A DNA stretch of 64,000 nucleotides from an uncultured Christensenellaceae bacterium. GTDB taxonomy: Bacteria; Bacillota; Clostridia; Christensenellales; UBA3700. The DNA lies in contig CALWGZ010000002.1 in the NCBI GenBank assembly GCA_944380285.1, positions 1 to 64,000 on the forward strand. The letters run 5' to 3'. Every line of letters starts with the position of its first letter. The first letter of the stretch is position 1. Under the pieces are notes generated by a model. The model searched no databases and was not told the DNA's origin. It saw only the letters and a list, made by a program, of their open reading frames with translations. The position numbers and the translations under genes were made by a program. Of the stretch, positions 45,572-53,583 are shown piece after piece.

Positions 45572-45596
45572 AAAAAAGGAGCGGATGACCGCTCCT
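45572..45596 (-). terminator. Terminator of the rplU-prp-rpmA operon
   Basis: AGGAGCGG hairpin (45577-45596) followed on the minus strand by six T, 19 bp after the rpmA stop. Confidence 0.9.
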
Positions 45597-45614
45597 CGAT
45601 TTGTTTGCGTGAAC

Positions 45615-45896
45615 TTACTCCGCCTTTGCGTAAACGCTCACTTGCTTCTTGTCCTTGCCCTTGCGCTCGAACTTGACGACGCCGTCGATCAGCGCATAGA
45701 GAGTGTCGTCACCGCCCTTGCCGACGTTGTTGCCGTCGTGGAACTTGGTGCCTCTCTGTCTGACAAGGATGCTGCCTGCGGTGACAAATTGACCGTCCGA
45801 CCTCTTGACGCCGAGACGCTTCGCCTCGGAATCTCTGCCGTTACGGGTGGAGCCGCCGCCTTTCTTGTGCGCGAAAAGCTGTATATTGATGAACAT
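45615..45896 (-). CDS. rpmA: 50S ribosomal protein L27 (with Prp-cleaved N-terminus)
   Basis: 93 residues. The N-terminus [16 protein letters not shown] carries the Firmicutes extension that the protease Prp removes after the Phe, exposing AHKKGGGS, which reaches the peptidyl transferase centre. The rest ([30 protein letters not shown]) is canonical. It follows prp by one base. Confidence 0.99.
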   Translation of the reverse strand: MFINIQLFAHKKGGGSTRNGRDSEAKRLGVKRSDGQFVTAGSILVRQRGTKFHDGNNVGKGGDDTLYALIDGVVKFERKGKDKKQVSVYAKAE

Positions 45897-45897
45897 C

Positions 45898-46224
45898 TTA
45901 TTTTACCTCCAATTCGATGAAGTCCGAATAGCCTTGGTTGAGATCCGCGACCCCCAAGAGCATTGTCTCGAGGACGATGTCGCAGTCGTGACGGACCTTT
46001 TCGTCAAGGTCGTCGGGGAGCGCCATTTTGAGGTATCCCCTCTCGTCCGTGCGGTAGTCGAGCTTGACCCCGACCACTTGAAGCAACCCGAGCGCCGCCG
46101 TCTGGACGATCGACGAGAGCGCCGCGCAGACGATGTCTTCGCCCTGCTCTCCGTACCCGGTGTGACCTGTGCACTCGACCGAAACTATTCTGTTGTTGCG
46201 TCTTGTGACGGCAACGTGTGTCAT
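45898..46224 (-). CDS. prp: Ribosomal-processing cysteine protease Prp
   Basis: 108 residues (YsxB family). It cleaves the N-terminal extension of L27 during ribosome assembly. Catalytic His and Cys lie in [21 protein letters not shown]. It sits between rplU and rpmA, as in Bacillus and Staphylococcus, overlapping the rplU stop by one base. Confidence 0.97.
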   Translation of the reverse strand: MTHVAVTRRNNRIVSVECTGHTGYGEQGEDIVCAALSSIVQTAALGLLQVVGVKLDYRTDERGYLKMALPDDLDEKVRHDCDIVLETMLLGVADLNQGYSDFIELEVK

Positions 46225-46529
46225 TATGCCTTGATCTCGGCGATCTTGAGCGCGGTGTACGGCTGTCTGTGGCCCTGACGCTTGCGCTCGTTCTTCTTCG
46301 CCTTGTACTTGAAGACGATGATCTTCTTCGCCTTGTCTTGCGCGACGACTTCGGCAACAACGCTCGCCTTGGCTGCGTCTGCGCCAATGACCACGTTGCC
46401 CTCATCGCACAGCATGACGACGGGAAGTTCGACCTTGTCTCCGACGTTCGCGTCAAGCTTTTCGACCTTCACGATCTGGTCCTTTTCGACCTTGTACTGC
46501 TTGCCGCCGCTGGTAACGATTGCGTACAT
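46224..46529 (-). CDS. rplU: 50S ribosomal protein L21
   Basis: 101 residues: MYAIVTSGGKQYKVEKDQIV, then the C-terminal RKRQGHRQPYTALKI signature. It is a 23S-binding protein of the large subunit. First gene of the rplU-prp-rpmA operon; GAGGAGG precedes the ATG. A leader of about 75 nt with hairpin-forming GAGAAGGGTCTC is present, which could be an L21 leader autoregulatory structure, unproven. Confidence 0.99.
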   Translation of the reverse strand: MYAIVTSGGKQYKVEKDQIVKVEKLDANVGDKVELPVVMLCDEGNVVIGADAAKASVVAEVVAQDKAKKIIVFKYKAKKNERKRQGHRQPYTALKIAEIKA

Positions 46530-46610
46530 TGATTTACCTCCTCTTTCCAGTCTCGCTGACTCGGGTGTTGCAAAGCAAACTTGAGACCCTTCTCATGCGG
46601 CTCGACGTAT

Positions 46611-46639
46611 ATATTAGCATAACGCGCGCGACGTGTCAA
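46611..46639 (-). promoter_or_regulatory. Promoter of rplU-prp-rpmA
   Basis: TTGACA (46634-46639), 17 nt, TAATAT (46611-46616) on the minus strand. Confidence 0.78.
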
Positions 46640-46642
46640 ACA

Positions 46643-46704
46643 AAAAATGCACTTTGTTCGCAAAAACGCATTTTTCATTTAAGTTTCGTGTAATTTTTGT
46701 CAAG
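46643..46704 (-). repeat. Third copy of the CTTGACAAAA repeat block plus hairpin
   Basis: On the minus strand 46704-46677 reads CTTGACAAAAATTACACGAA and onward, matching about 25 of 28 bases of the block at 28744. It is followed by an AAAAATGC/GCATTTTT hairpin (46643-46675), which may also act as the uvrC terminator. The 3' block of the 74-nt repeat is absent. Confidence 0.6.
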
Positions 46705-46818
46705 AGATGCGCGCAGACTTTTTTGCGATATTTACGAACATATGCCTCGTGATCGCCTCGTTTGACCTCGCATATTCGGTTTGCAACGCAAACGGAACAG
46801 GCAAAGCGTCGGCTGTCG

Positions 46819-48642
46819 TCACGGATGAAAATGCTTATACACCGCCTGCGCCGCCGGCAAGTTCATCCCTTTGACCGCGGCGAGCTGTTCGACGCTCGCA
46901 CTCTTGATCGCGGCGACCGTGCCGAAATGCTTGTAGAGTGCTTTGACCCTGCCCTCGCCCACGCCGGGGACGGACAGCAATTCGCTGACAGTCTGCGACT
47001 TCTTGCGCAATTGGCGGTGGAACGTGATCGCAAATCGGTGCGCCTCGTCGCGTATGCGTTGCAAAAGTTTGAGCGCATAGCTGTTTCGCGGCAAAATGAC
47101 CGGCTCGCTTTGCCCGGGCAAAAACACTTCCTCTTCGCGCTTGGCGAGGCTGATGAACGGGATGTCGGTGACGCCGAGCGCGGTCACGATCTCCATGACC
47201 GAAGACAGCTGTCCCTTGCCTCCGTCGATGACGATGAGGTCGGGACGCGCACCGAGGCTGTCGTCCTCGCTGCCCTCTTTGAGCTCGGTCAGCCGCCTTG
47301 TCAGCGTCTCCTGCAAAGAGGCGAAATCGTCGTTGCCCTCGACGGTCTTGATGCGAAATTTGCGATATGCCGCCTTGTCGGGTTCGCCGTTGGTGAACAC
47401 GACCATCGACGCGACTTTGTTCGTGCCGCTGATGTGCGAGATGTCATAGCACTCCATGCGCGCCGGCATGCGTTCGAGATGCAGATATTCCGCCAATTGC
47501 ATCACCGCGCCGATCGTCATGTTGTCCTGCCTCTCCTTGATCGAGAGCGACTTTTCGAGATAGTCGCGCGCGTTGGACGACGCCATGTCGCACAGCTGCC
47601 GCCTCACGCCCTGGCGAGGGGTGATGACGTTGATCTTTTTGCCGAATTTTTCGGACAGATATTGCTGCAAGACGTCCGCGTCCTCGATGTCGACGGACAG
47701 CACCGCCTCGTCGGGCGCGAGCACGTCGCCGTCATAAAAGCGCATCACAAAATTGGACAAAGTGATCGCGTCGCTCAAGCCGTAATCGTTGACGACGAAT
47801 TTGTCGCCGCCGACCACCTTGCCTGCGCGGACAAACAACAGCGCGATGACGGTGTTGAGCCCGTTGCTCTCGATCGCGAACACGTCGAGGTCGAAATCTT
47901 TGGGAAGCGCGCCGACCTGCCTGCGGACAAGCTTGTCGAGCACCTGCAATTTTTGCCTGTAATTGAGCGCAAGCTCGTATTCTTCACTCTCCGCCGCCTC
48001 GTTCATCTTGTCGGTCAGCAGCTTGGCGACCGACTTGTCGTTGCCGGACAGAAAGGCTATCACCTCTTTGATGATCGCGCCGTACTCCTCTTTGGTTATC
48101 TTGCCGGCGCAGGGCGCGTAGCAGCGCTTGATGTGATAGTTGAGGCACGGACGGTGCCCCGCCGGGATGCGCTTCATGTCCAGCTTGCAGTCGCGCAAAC
48201 AAAACGCGCTGTTGATGAGGTCGGTGATCTCCTTCGCCGTGATGCCGATCATATACGGACCGAAATATTTTGACCCGTCGCTCTTCAGCTTGCGCACGAC
48301 CTCGACGCGCGGGAAGTCCGCCTTGACGTCGATCTTGACAAAGGGATAGCTCTTGTCGTCTTTGAGCAAAATGTTGTAGGGCGGCTTGTGCTTTTTGATG
48401 AGATTGTTCTCGAGCACGAGCGCCTCGACTTCGCTCCGCGTGATGATGTATTTGATGTCGTCGACCTTGGCGACAAGTTTGAGCACCTTTTCGGTGCGGT
48501 TTGCCTTGTTGCCGAAATATTGATGCACGCGCTTGAACAGATCTTTCGCCTTGCCGACGTACAAGATCTGTCCGCTCGCTCCATACATGATATAGACGCC
48601 GCTGCTGTGCGGCAAATCTTTGAGTATCGACGCTATGTCCAT
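46819..48642 (-). CDS. uvrC: Excinuclease ABC subunit C
   Basis: 607 residues. It makes both incisions around bulky DNA lesions in nucleotide excision repair. GIY-YIG domain at the start (SSGVYIMYGASGQILYVGKA), Cys-rich region with CYAPCAGKI, UVR motif (about 200), RNase H-like 5' nuclease (DLIVIDGGKGQLSS) and C-terminal helix-hairpin-helix (VPGVGEGRVKALYKHFG). The ATG at 48642 has no Shine-Dalgarno and lies 6 nt after a TATCAT box, suggesting a leaderless message. Confidence 0.97.
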   Translation of the reverse strand: MDIASILKDLPHSSGVYIMYGASGQILYVGKAKDLFKRVHQYFGNKANRTEKVLKLVAKVDDIKYIITRSEVEALVLENNLIKKHKPPYNILLKDDKSYPFVKIDVKADFPRVEVVRKLKSDGSKYFGPYMIGITAKEITDLINSAFCLRDCKLDMKRIPAGHRPCLNYHIKRCYAPCAGKITKEEYGAIIKEVIAFLSGNDKSVAKLLTDKMNEAAESEEYELALNYRQKLQVLDKLVRRQVGALPKDFDLDVFAIESNGLNTVIALLFVRAGKVVGGDKFVVNDYGLSDAITLSNFVMRFYDGDVLAPDEAVLSVDIEDADVLQQYLSEKFGKKINVITPRQGVRRQLCDMASSNARDYLEKSLSIKERQDNMTIGAVMQLAEYLHLERMPARMECYDISHISGTNKVASMVVFTNGEPDKAAYRKFRIKTVEGNDDFASLQETLTRRLTELKEGSEDDSLGARPDLIVIDGGKGQLSSVMEIVTALGVTDIPFISLAKREEEVFLPGQSEPVILPRNSYALKLLQRIRDEAHRFAITFHRQLRKKSQTVSELLSVPGVGEGRVKALYKHFGTVAAIKSASVEQLAAVKGMNLPAAQAVYKHFHP

Positions 48643-48648
48643 ACCGAA

Positions 48649-48677
48649 ATGATACCACAATCGCGCGCGTTTTGCAA
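48649..48677 (-). promoter_or_regulatory. Promoter of uvrC, predicting a leaderless transcript
   Basis: TTGCAA, 17 nt, TATCAT on the minus strand, with six bases (TTCGGT) between the -10 box and the ATG. This is the same geometry as at nadD-yqeK. Confidence 0.6.
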
Positions 48678-48684
48678 GCGCAAG

Positions 48685-49035
48685 CTATCTGCGCCGCAAC
48701 CGCCTCGCCCCGGTCAGCATCACCTCTGAAACGTACGGGTCGACGATCGTGTAGAGCGTCAGCCGCCCCGCTTTGCGCGACGCGACGATGCCTGCGTCTT
48801 TGAGCAAGCGCAGCTGATGAGACACCGTGCTCTGCTCGCTCGCCAGAAAAAAGCAAAGGTCTGCAACGCAGAGATCTTTCATCGACAGCGCGGACAAGAT
48901 CTTGAGCCTCGTCTCGTCCGAAAATACCGCAAAAAATCGCGCTATGCCGCAAAGAGAGCGGCTCGGGGGCATATTCTCCAAAATGCTGCGCTCGCCCCTC
49001 TCGTCCACGGTCAAACATTCTCGATACATTGTCAT
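48685..49035 (-). CDS. ArsR/SmtB-family transcriptional repressor
   Basis: 116 residues. Winged helix-turn-helix with FSDETRLKILSAL, STVSHQLRLLKDAGIV and a beta-wing RKAGRLTLYTI. The alpha-3 segment DLCVADLC resembles the ELCVCDL metal site of ArsR/CadC with one Cys missing; another Cys lies in the N-terminal arm (RECLTV). It probably senses a metal or metalloid. AGGAG precedes the ATG. No metal resistance gene is adjacent, so the regulon may be itself or lie elsewhere. Confidence 0.9.
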   Translation of the reverse strand: MTMYRECLTVDERGERSILENMPPSRSLCGIARFFAVFSDETRLKILSALSMKDLCVADLCFFLASEQSTVSHQLRLLKDAGIVASRKAGRLTLYTIVDPYVSEVMLTGARRLRRR

Positions 49036-49064
49036 GGTCTGCTCCTTGGCGCATACGCGCCGTC

Positions 49065-49076
49065 ATATGAGCATAT
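49065..49076. promoter_or_regulatory. ATATG-N2-CATAT dyad, candidate ArsR operator
   Basis: The 12-bp dyad lies right beside a minus-strand TATAAT box and about 30 bp before the arsR start, the usual place for an autoregulatory ArsR site. No strong -35 is visible. Confidence 0.35.
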
Positions 49077-49142
49077 TATATAGCGATCAATGCCGCGCTT
49101 CGCCGCGTGTTGCGTCGAAATTTAGCTATTTTGGAGGATAAG

Positions 49143-49316
49143 ATGAATTCCAACTTTCTGTTGTTGCTGCTGCTCGCGATGAACAACAACGGCGGCGGTC
49201 AGACCAACTCGTGCGATCCGCTGTCGCTGATCTTCTGCTGTCTGTCGTTCGCCAACTGTCTCGGCTGCCGCGCAGCCGACATAGGTCAGAGCGTCTGCCC
49301 GAGACAAAGCAATTGA
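49143..49316 (+). CDS. Small Cys-rich hydrophobic protein, 57 aa
   Basis: It begins MNSNFLLLLLLAMNNNGGG, a short hydrophobic run then Asn/Gly, followed by a Cys-containing segment (SLIFCCLSFANCLGCRAAD) with six Cys in all. I do not recognise it. GGAGGATAAG precedes the ATG and a stem terminator starts at the stop codon, so it looks like a real monocistronic gene. Its position next to spoIVA and another Cys-rich peptide hints at spore envelope or membrane, which is inference. Confidence 0.6.
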   Translation: MNSNFLLLLLLAMNNNGGGQTNSCDPLSLIFCCLSFANCLGCRAADIGQSVCPRQSN

Positions 49317-49349
49317 AAGAAGGACGCGTCAGACGGCGCGTCCTTCTTT
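49316..49349. terminator. Shared terminator of two convergent small genes
   Basis: A 13-bp stem (AAAGAAGGACGCG and complement) lies between the 57-aa and 44-aa genes, ending in TTT on either strand. Confidence 0.65.
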
Positions 49350-49351
49350 GT

Positions 49352-49486
49352 TCAAACATACCAACCGCAGGGGTTGAACCAATAGGGAAACACTCCCGCG
49401 CAATTACAGGCGCGGGTCGAAATGTTGCAGCACGGCGGACTGCCGCACGGCAGCATATATGCCTTGAAATCGTAACCGAAATACAT
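49352..49486 (-). CDS. Small Cys-rich protein, 44 aa, beside spoIVA
   Basis: It begins MYFGYDFKAYMLPCGSPPCC and ends NPCGWYV, with six Cys, many aromatic residues and Gly/Pro; no membrane segment. The ribosome site GAGGAGGTGAGGTG is unusually strong. Upstream, CATATCATG (49541-49549) preceded by AC about 16 nt earlier resembles a mother-cell sigma (SigK/SigE) promoter. A spore coat or crust peptide is a plausible guess. I do not recognise a family. Confidence 0.62.
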   Translation of the reverse strand: MYFGYDFKAYMLPCGSPPCCNISTRACNCAGVFPYWFNPCGWYV

Positions 49487-49581
49487 CACCTCACCTCCTC
49501 TTTGTCCCAAAGGACGATGATGTAACCCGCGCCCGATATCATGATATGCGCGCGTTAAGCGATGTGTTACGCGCGCAAAAC

Positions 49582-49606
49582 GCGGCGGAGTTTATCGCTC
49601 CGCCGC
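49582..49606 (-). terminator. Terminator-like hairpin after spoIVA
   Basis: GCGGCGGAG/CTCCGCCGC with a 7-nt loop, then GTTTTG on the minus strand. Confidence 0.6.
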
Positions 49607-49610
49607 ATTG

Positions 49611-49646
49611 TTAGTATCAATTATTTTCGATTAGTATCAATTATTT
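49611..49646. repeat. Two 16-bp direct repeats, period 20
   Basis: TTAGTATCAATTATTT occurs at 49611-49626 and 49631-49646, between the spoIVA stop and its terminator hairpin. Confidence 0.85.
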
Positions 49647-49667
49647 ATGCCGATAACAGTACCGCGA

Positions 49668-51146
49668 TCACAGCAGTATGCACAGCACTCCGCCCCTGCC
49701 TTCGTTGACGATTCGCGTCACTGTCTTGCGCAGCTTCGCTCTCGCCTCTTCGGGCATCGACGACAGCTTGCCGGTCAAGCCGTCGCGCGCAAGCACGTTG
49801 AGCGACTTGCCGAGCATGTTGGTCTGCCATATCCCCTCGGTGTCGTCCCCGAACGTGTCCAGCCAATCCTTGACCATGTCCTCGTCCTGCGCCTCGGTGC
49901 CGAGAATGGGATTGACCTCTGTCTCGACGTCGACTTTGAGAATGTGGTATGACGGCGCGCTCGCCCTCATCTTTATGCCGAATCGCGAGCCCTTGTGGAC
50001 GATCTCGGGACGCTCAAACTCCATATCTTCGAGTTCGGGCGCGGTCACACCGTAGCCGTAGTTGTCCGCGTCCTCGATCGCCGCGGCGAGCTTGTCGTAA
50101 CGGCGCTTCGCCTCGCTCATCTCGCGGATCGCACCGACCAGCTTGAATTCGTCGCCTATGTCCACTCCGCATTGGCGCGACAGCACGCGGTAGAACAAGT
50201 CCTTTTTGGGGCACACGTCGAGCACTATCCTTCCCTTTGCGTAGTCTGCCTCAATGCCCGACAGCTTTTCTATGTCGCCGCTGTCGTCGAACATGGACGA
50301 AAAGACGCCGTAATCCGCCATCACGTTCGCCTTTGCCGCATATCCGGCGACGCGCGCAGTGATGTCGGCAATGATCGGATCGTCCGCGGGCAGCGCCCTC
50401 AGCCAATCGGGCAGCTTCGCTCCGACCGATTCGATCGGGAACGCGCCGAGCACGCACTCGATGATCGCGACGAGCGCGTCTCTGTCCATATGTGCGACGT
50501 TTTGGACGATGACGGGCACGTTGTAGACGCCGCGCATCGCCTCGGCGAGCTTTTTGGTCTCGGCGTCGCGTTCGTGACGCGTGTTGAGCACGATGACGTA
50601 CGGCTTGCCTATCGCGGCGAGTTCCGCCGCCACGCGGCGTTCGGCGTCGACATATTCGGCGCGCGGCGCGTCGGTGACGCTTCCGTCGCTGGTCACCAAG
50701 ATCCCGATCGTCGAGTGATCGCGGATCACCTTGCGCGTACCCGTCTCCGCCGCCTCGTCAAAGGGCATCTTTTCTTCGCTCCACGGCGTATCGACCATCC
50801 GCGTCTTGCCGTCGCCGTCCGCCGACGCCGCAGACGGGATCATATATCCGACGCAATCGATCAGCCTGACGTTCGCCTTTTTGCCGTCGCCGAGATCGAT
50901 CGTCTCGCCACCGTCGGGGACGAACTTGGGCTGAGTGGTCATGACCGCCTTTCCGTCCGCCGATTGCGGCAGCTCGTCCGTGACGCGTTTGCGGCGATGT
51001 TCGTCCTCGATGTTGGCGATGAGTGCGAGTTCGGCAAACTTCTTGATGAAGGTCGACTTGCCCGTCCTCACGGGTCCGACCACTCCTATATAGATGTCGC
51101 CGCCCGTCCTCTCGGCGATGTCCTTGTATAAATCGAATTGCTGCAT
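49668..51146 (-). CDS. spoIVA: Stage IV sporulation protein A (spore coat ATPase)
   Basis: 492 residues, the same length as in Bacillus. An ATPase that polymerises on the forespore surface as the basement layer of the coat. MQQFDLYKDIAERTGGDIYI, Walker A GPVRTGKST, the GTPase-like domain, then the middle and C-terminal domains ending GRGGVLCILL are highly conserved. GGAGGT precedes the ATG. A mother-cell SigE-type promoter is expected; GCATATT and CATATATC occur upstream but with long spacing. It is direct evidence that the organism forms endospores. Confidence 0.98.
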   Translation of the reverse strand: MQQFDLYKDIAERTGGDIYIGVVGPVRTGKSTFIKKFAELALIANIEDEHRRKRVTDELPQSADGKAVMTTQPKFVPDGGETIDLGDGKKANVRLIDCVGYMIPSAASADGDGKTRMVDTPWSEEKMPFDEAAETGTRKVIRDHSTIGILVTSDGSVTDAPRAEYVDAERRVAAELAAIGKPYVIVLNTRHERDAETKKLAEAMRGVYNVPVIVQNVAHMDRDALVAIIECVLGAFPIESVGAKLPDWLRALPADDPIIADITARVAGYAAKANVMADYGVFSSMFDDSGDIEKLSGIEADYAKGRIVLDVCPKKDLFYRVLSRQCGVDIGDEFKLVGAIREMSEAKRRYDKLAAAIEDADNYGYGVTAPELEDMEFERPEIVHKGSRFGIKMRASAPSYHILKVDVETEVNPILGTEAQDEDMVKDWLDTFGDDTEGIWQTNMLGKSLNVLARDGLTGKLSSMPEEARAKLRKTVTRIVNEGRGGVLCILL

Positions 51147-51226
51147 GGTTACCTCCGGGGCTTTGTTCGATATATGATATTCGCCGCCGCCGCGAATATG
51201 CCGAAGCGGTCGGATATTGCGGCAAC

Positions 51227-51258
51227 AAAAAACGGCTCCGCCTTCGCGAAGCCGCCGT
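51227..51258 (-). terminator. Terminator after the 83-aa gene
   Basis: A hairpin with AACGGC/GCCGTT outer arms and an inner CTTCGCGAAG palindrome, followed on the minus strand by six T. It separates spoIVA from the hydrogenase operon. Confidence 0.75.
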
Positions 51259-51272
51259 TTTGCCGCTTGGAT

Positions 51273-51524
51273 TCAGCCTTTGAGCCCGTTCTCCTGCCGC
51301 ATCATGTTCTCGACGACGACGTCGTATATGTCGCCGAGATCGGAACAATATTCCAGCACCTTCCACGGCGTGTCCGTGTGGTAGTGGATCTTGATCAACT
51401 CGTCGTCGCCGACGACGAGCAGACAATCGCCCTTGATGTGCGTCTCGATGTACGCCTTGATCTCGTCGGCGTCGAGTTCCTCTCCGTCGATGAGCAATTG
51501 TGTGTCAAAAGTGTATTCTGTCAT
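51273..51524 (-). CDS. Stand-alone FakA/YloV C-terminal-like domain protein
   Basis: 83 residues. It resembles the last domain of the fatty-acid kinase FakA (YloV): YTFDTQLLIDG, then GDCLLVVGDDELIKIHYHTDTPWKVLEYCSD and IENMMRQ, the region known to contact FakB. Here it is a separate small protein with no kinase domain. GGAGAGAG precedes the ATG. It is the last gene after the hydrogenase, 62 bp downstream. Function unknown; a truncated regulator of lipid or DegV-type binding proteins is one possibility. Confidence 0.68.
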   Translation of the reverse strand: MTEYTFDTQLLIDGEELDADEIKAYIETHIKGDCLLVVGDDELIKIHYHTDTPWKVLEYCSDLGDIYDVVVENMMRQENGLKG

Positions 51525-51586
51525 TTCTCTCTCCGCAGTTGAGCCCCGCCGAGCCCGGAAACGGACTCGGCAAGGCGATGTTTTTG

Positions 51587-53041
51587 TCACAGATTTACGC
51601 CGTTGTCTTTGCCCGCCTCGAGACTGTGTTCGTATCTCTTGACGCTGCTTTCGATGTCCTTGTTGGACGCGGCGTTGCCGTATTTGTCGATGTCGACGAC
51701 GCAGCGCTGCTCGTGGTGCAGGCTGAGCGCGCCGTTGAGGCAGCCGCCCTCGCACGCCATGCCCTCGAAGAAGTTCTCCGCCGCTCTGCCCAATTTGAGT
51801 TTGAGCAAATTGATCTTGCACTCTTCGAGACCGCTCATCGAGATGGGTTTGAGATTGTCCACGCCCATCGACTTCGCGACGTTGACGACGCCCTGAGTTA
51901 TGCCGCCCGACTTGGCGAAGATGCGGCCGTAATAGGACGCCTCGTCGATCGGGCAATCCTCGAGCGAGTGAAGATCGATGTCGCGCGCGTCAAAGAACGC
52001 CTGCAACTCCTCGAACGACAGCACGCAGTCGATGCCTCCCTTTGTCTTGGGCATGCGATACTCGAGTTTCTTGCTGGTGCAAGGTCCGATGAAGATGCAC
52101 TTCGCGGTCGGATCCTCGCGCTTGATGATGAACGCCGTTTCGACCATCGGCGAGACGGACGACGAGATGTACTTGGTCAATTCGGGGAAGTTCTTCTCGA
52201 TGAACATCACGAACGACGGACAGCAAGAAGTGGTCAAAATGCCCCTCTCCTTGAACTCCTTCGCCTCGTGCCAAAGGGTGACGTCCGCGCCCATCGCCGC
52301 CTCGGCGATGTCATAAAAACCGAGCATCTTCAACCCGCTCGCGACCTTGGGGAGCGGCACGCCGGTGAATTGGCTCGCGATGGACGGAGCGACGATCGCA
52401 TAGACGTGATATTTGGTGTTGTTTTCGGACTTCTTCATGATGTCGAGCGCGTCCATGATGAACGACTTGTCGACGATCGCGCCGAACGGGCATTGATAGA
52501 CGCACGCGCCGCAGGAAACGCACTTCTCGTTGTCGATGACCGCCTTCTTGTTCTCGTCCATCTTGATCGCTCCCACCTTGCAGCTGCGGACGCACGGCCT
52601 GCGCTGTTCGATGATCGCGCTGTACGGGCAAGCCTTGGCGCATCTGCCGCACTCGACGCATTTCTCCTTGTCGATGACCGGCTTGTTGTTGACGATCGTG
52701 ATCGCGTTCTTGGGGCAGGCGCGCTGGCACTTGTGGACGATGCAGCCGCGGCACGCCGGCGTGATGTACATACCCTCGATCGGACATGCGTCGCACGCCG
52801 CGTCGATGACCTCGACGCTGTTGGGGTTGCTCTTGTCGCCGCCGAGCGCCATCTTGATGCGCTCTTGAACGATCGCGCGCTCTTTGTAGATGCAGCAGCG
52901 CATCGTCGGCTTGGGCCCCGGCGAAATGAGTTTGGGGATGTCGATGTAGATGTTGCTCATGTCCCCTTTGTCCGCCGCCTTGATGACCTCGCGGAGCACG
53001 TCGTATTTGAGCTCTTGAACTCTTGTATCGAAAATCTTCAT
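51587..53041 (-). CDS. Monomeric [FeFe] hydrogenase (ferredoxin-linked, group B-like)
   Basis: 484 residues. N-terminal Cys-rich region and several 4Fe-4S motifs (RGCIVHKCQRACP, CVECGRCAKACP, CVSCGACVYQCP), then the H-cluster domain with its three loops: TSCCPSF, GPCTSKK and EGMACEGGC. The loop sequences fit group B, not the better known group A (TSCCPAW). It interconverts protons and H2, disposing of reducing power in fermentation. ATGA overlap with the phosphodiesterase gene. No hydrogenase maturation genes (hydE/F/G) are in the window. A sensory role is possible. Confidence 0.92.
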   Translation of the reverse strand: MKIFDTRVQELKYDVLREVIKAADKGDMSNIYIDIPKLISPGPKPTMRCCIYKERAIVQERIKMALGGDKSNPNSVEVIDAACDACPIEGMYITPACRGCIVHKCQRACPKNAITIVNNKPVIDKEKCVECGRCAKACPYSAIIEQRRPCVRSCKVGAIKMDENKKAVIDNEKCVSCGACVYQCPFGAIVDKSFIMDALDIMKKSENNTKYHVYAIVAPSIASQFTGVPLPKVASGLKMLGFYDIAEAAMGADVTLWHEAKEFKERGILTTSCCPSFVMFIEKNFPELTKYISSSVSPMVETAFIIKREDPTAKCIFIGPCTSKKLEYRMPKTKGGIDCVLSFEELQAFFDARDIDLHSLEDCPIDEASYYGRIFAKSGGITQGVVNVAKSMGVDNLKPISMSGLEECKINLLKLKLGRAAENFFEGMACEGGCLNGALSLHHEQRCVVDIDKYGNAASNKDIESSVKRYEHSLEAGKDNGVNL

Positions 53042-53583
53042 TGTTTTGCGACCTCTTTTTCTATGATGCGGCGGTCCTTGAGATCTTTGAGCAGGACCTC
53101 GCCGTTTTCGATGATGATGTAGCTGTGAGCGGTGCCCTCTTTCGGCAGAGACACCGAACCGGGATTGGCGATGACCATCCCGTCCTTTTTGAATGCAAAC
53201 CCTGTATGGAAGTGTCCGTACAACAGCACGTCGCCGGCGTTCTTGGGCAGCGCGTCCTTGTTGAACACATGCCCGTGCGTGAGCGTCATTTTGACGCCGT
53301 CCGCATAGATCTGCGCGATGTCGACAAACTCGAACGGCGCGACCATCGCGTCGACTTCGCTGTCGCAATTGCCCTTGACGACGATCAGCCTGTCTTTGAC
53401 CGTATCGAGCATCTTCGCGACCTCGAGCGGTGCGTACTCGTCCGGCAGCGGATTGCGCGGACCGTGATAGAACACGTCGCCGAGCAGCGCGATCTGATCG
53501 GCCTTTTCCTCTTCGGCGACCTGCAACAGACGGCGCGTCCAAAACGCCGAGCCGTGGATGTCGGACGCGACGAGCAGCCTCAT
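53038..53583 (-). CDS. YfcE/MJ0936-type metallophosphoesterase
   Basis: 181 residues. Metal motifs of the calcineurin-like fold: ASDIHGS, LGDVFYHG, KGNCDSE, LTHGH and GHFHTG. It hydrolyses phosphodiesters, natural substrate unknown. GGAGGAG precedes the ATG at 53583, and ATGA overlaps occur on both sides, between the aminotransferase and the hydrogenase. A slightly longer frame to 53613 is rejected. Confidence 0.93.
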   Translation of the reverse strand: MRLLVASDIHGSAFWTRRLLQVAEEEKADQIALLGDVFYHGPRNPLPDEYAPLEVAKMLDTVKDRLIVVKGNCDSEVDAMVAPFEFVDIAQIYADGVKMTLTHGHVFNKDALPKNAGDVLLYGHFHTGFAFKKDGMVIANPGSVSLPKEGTAHSYIIIENGEVLLKDLKDRRIIEKEVAKQ

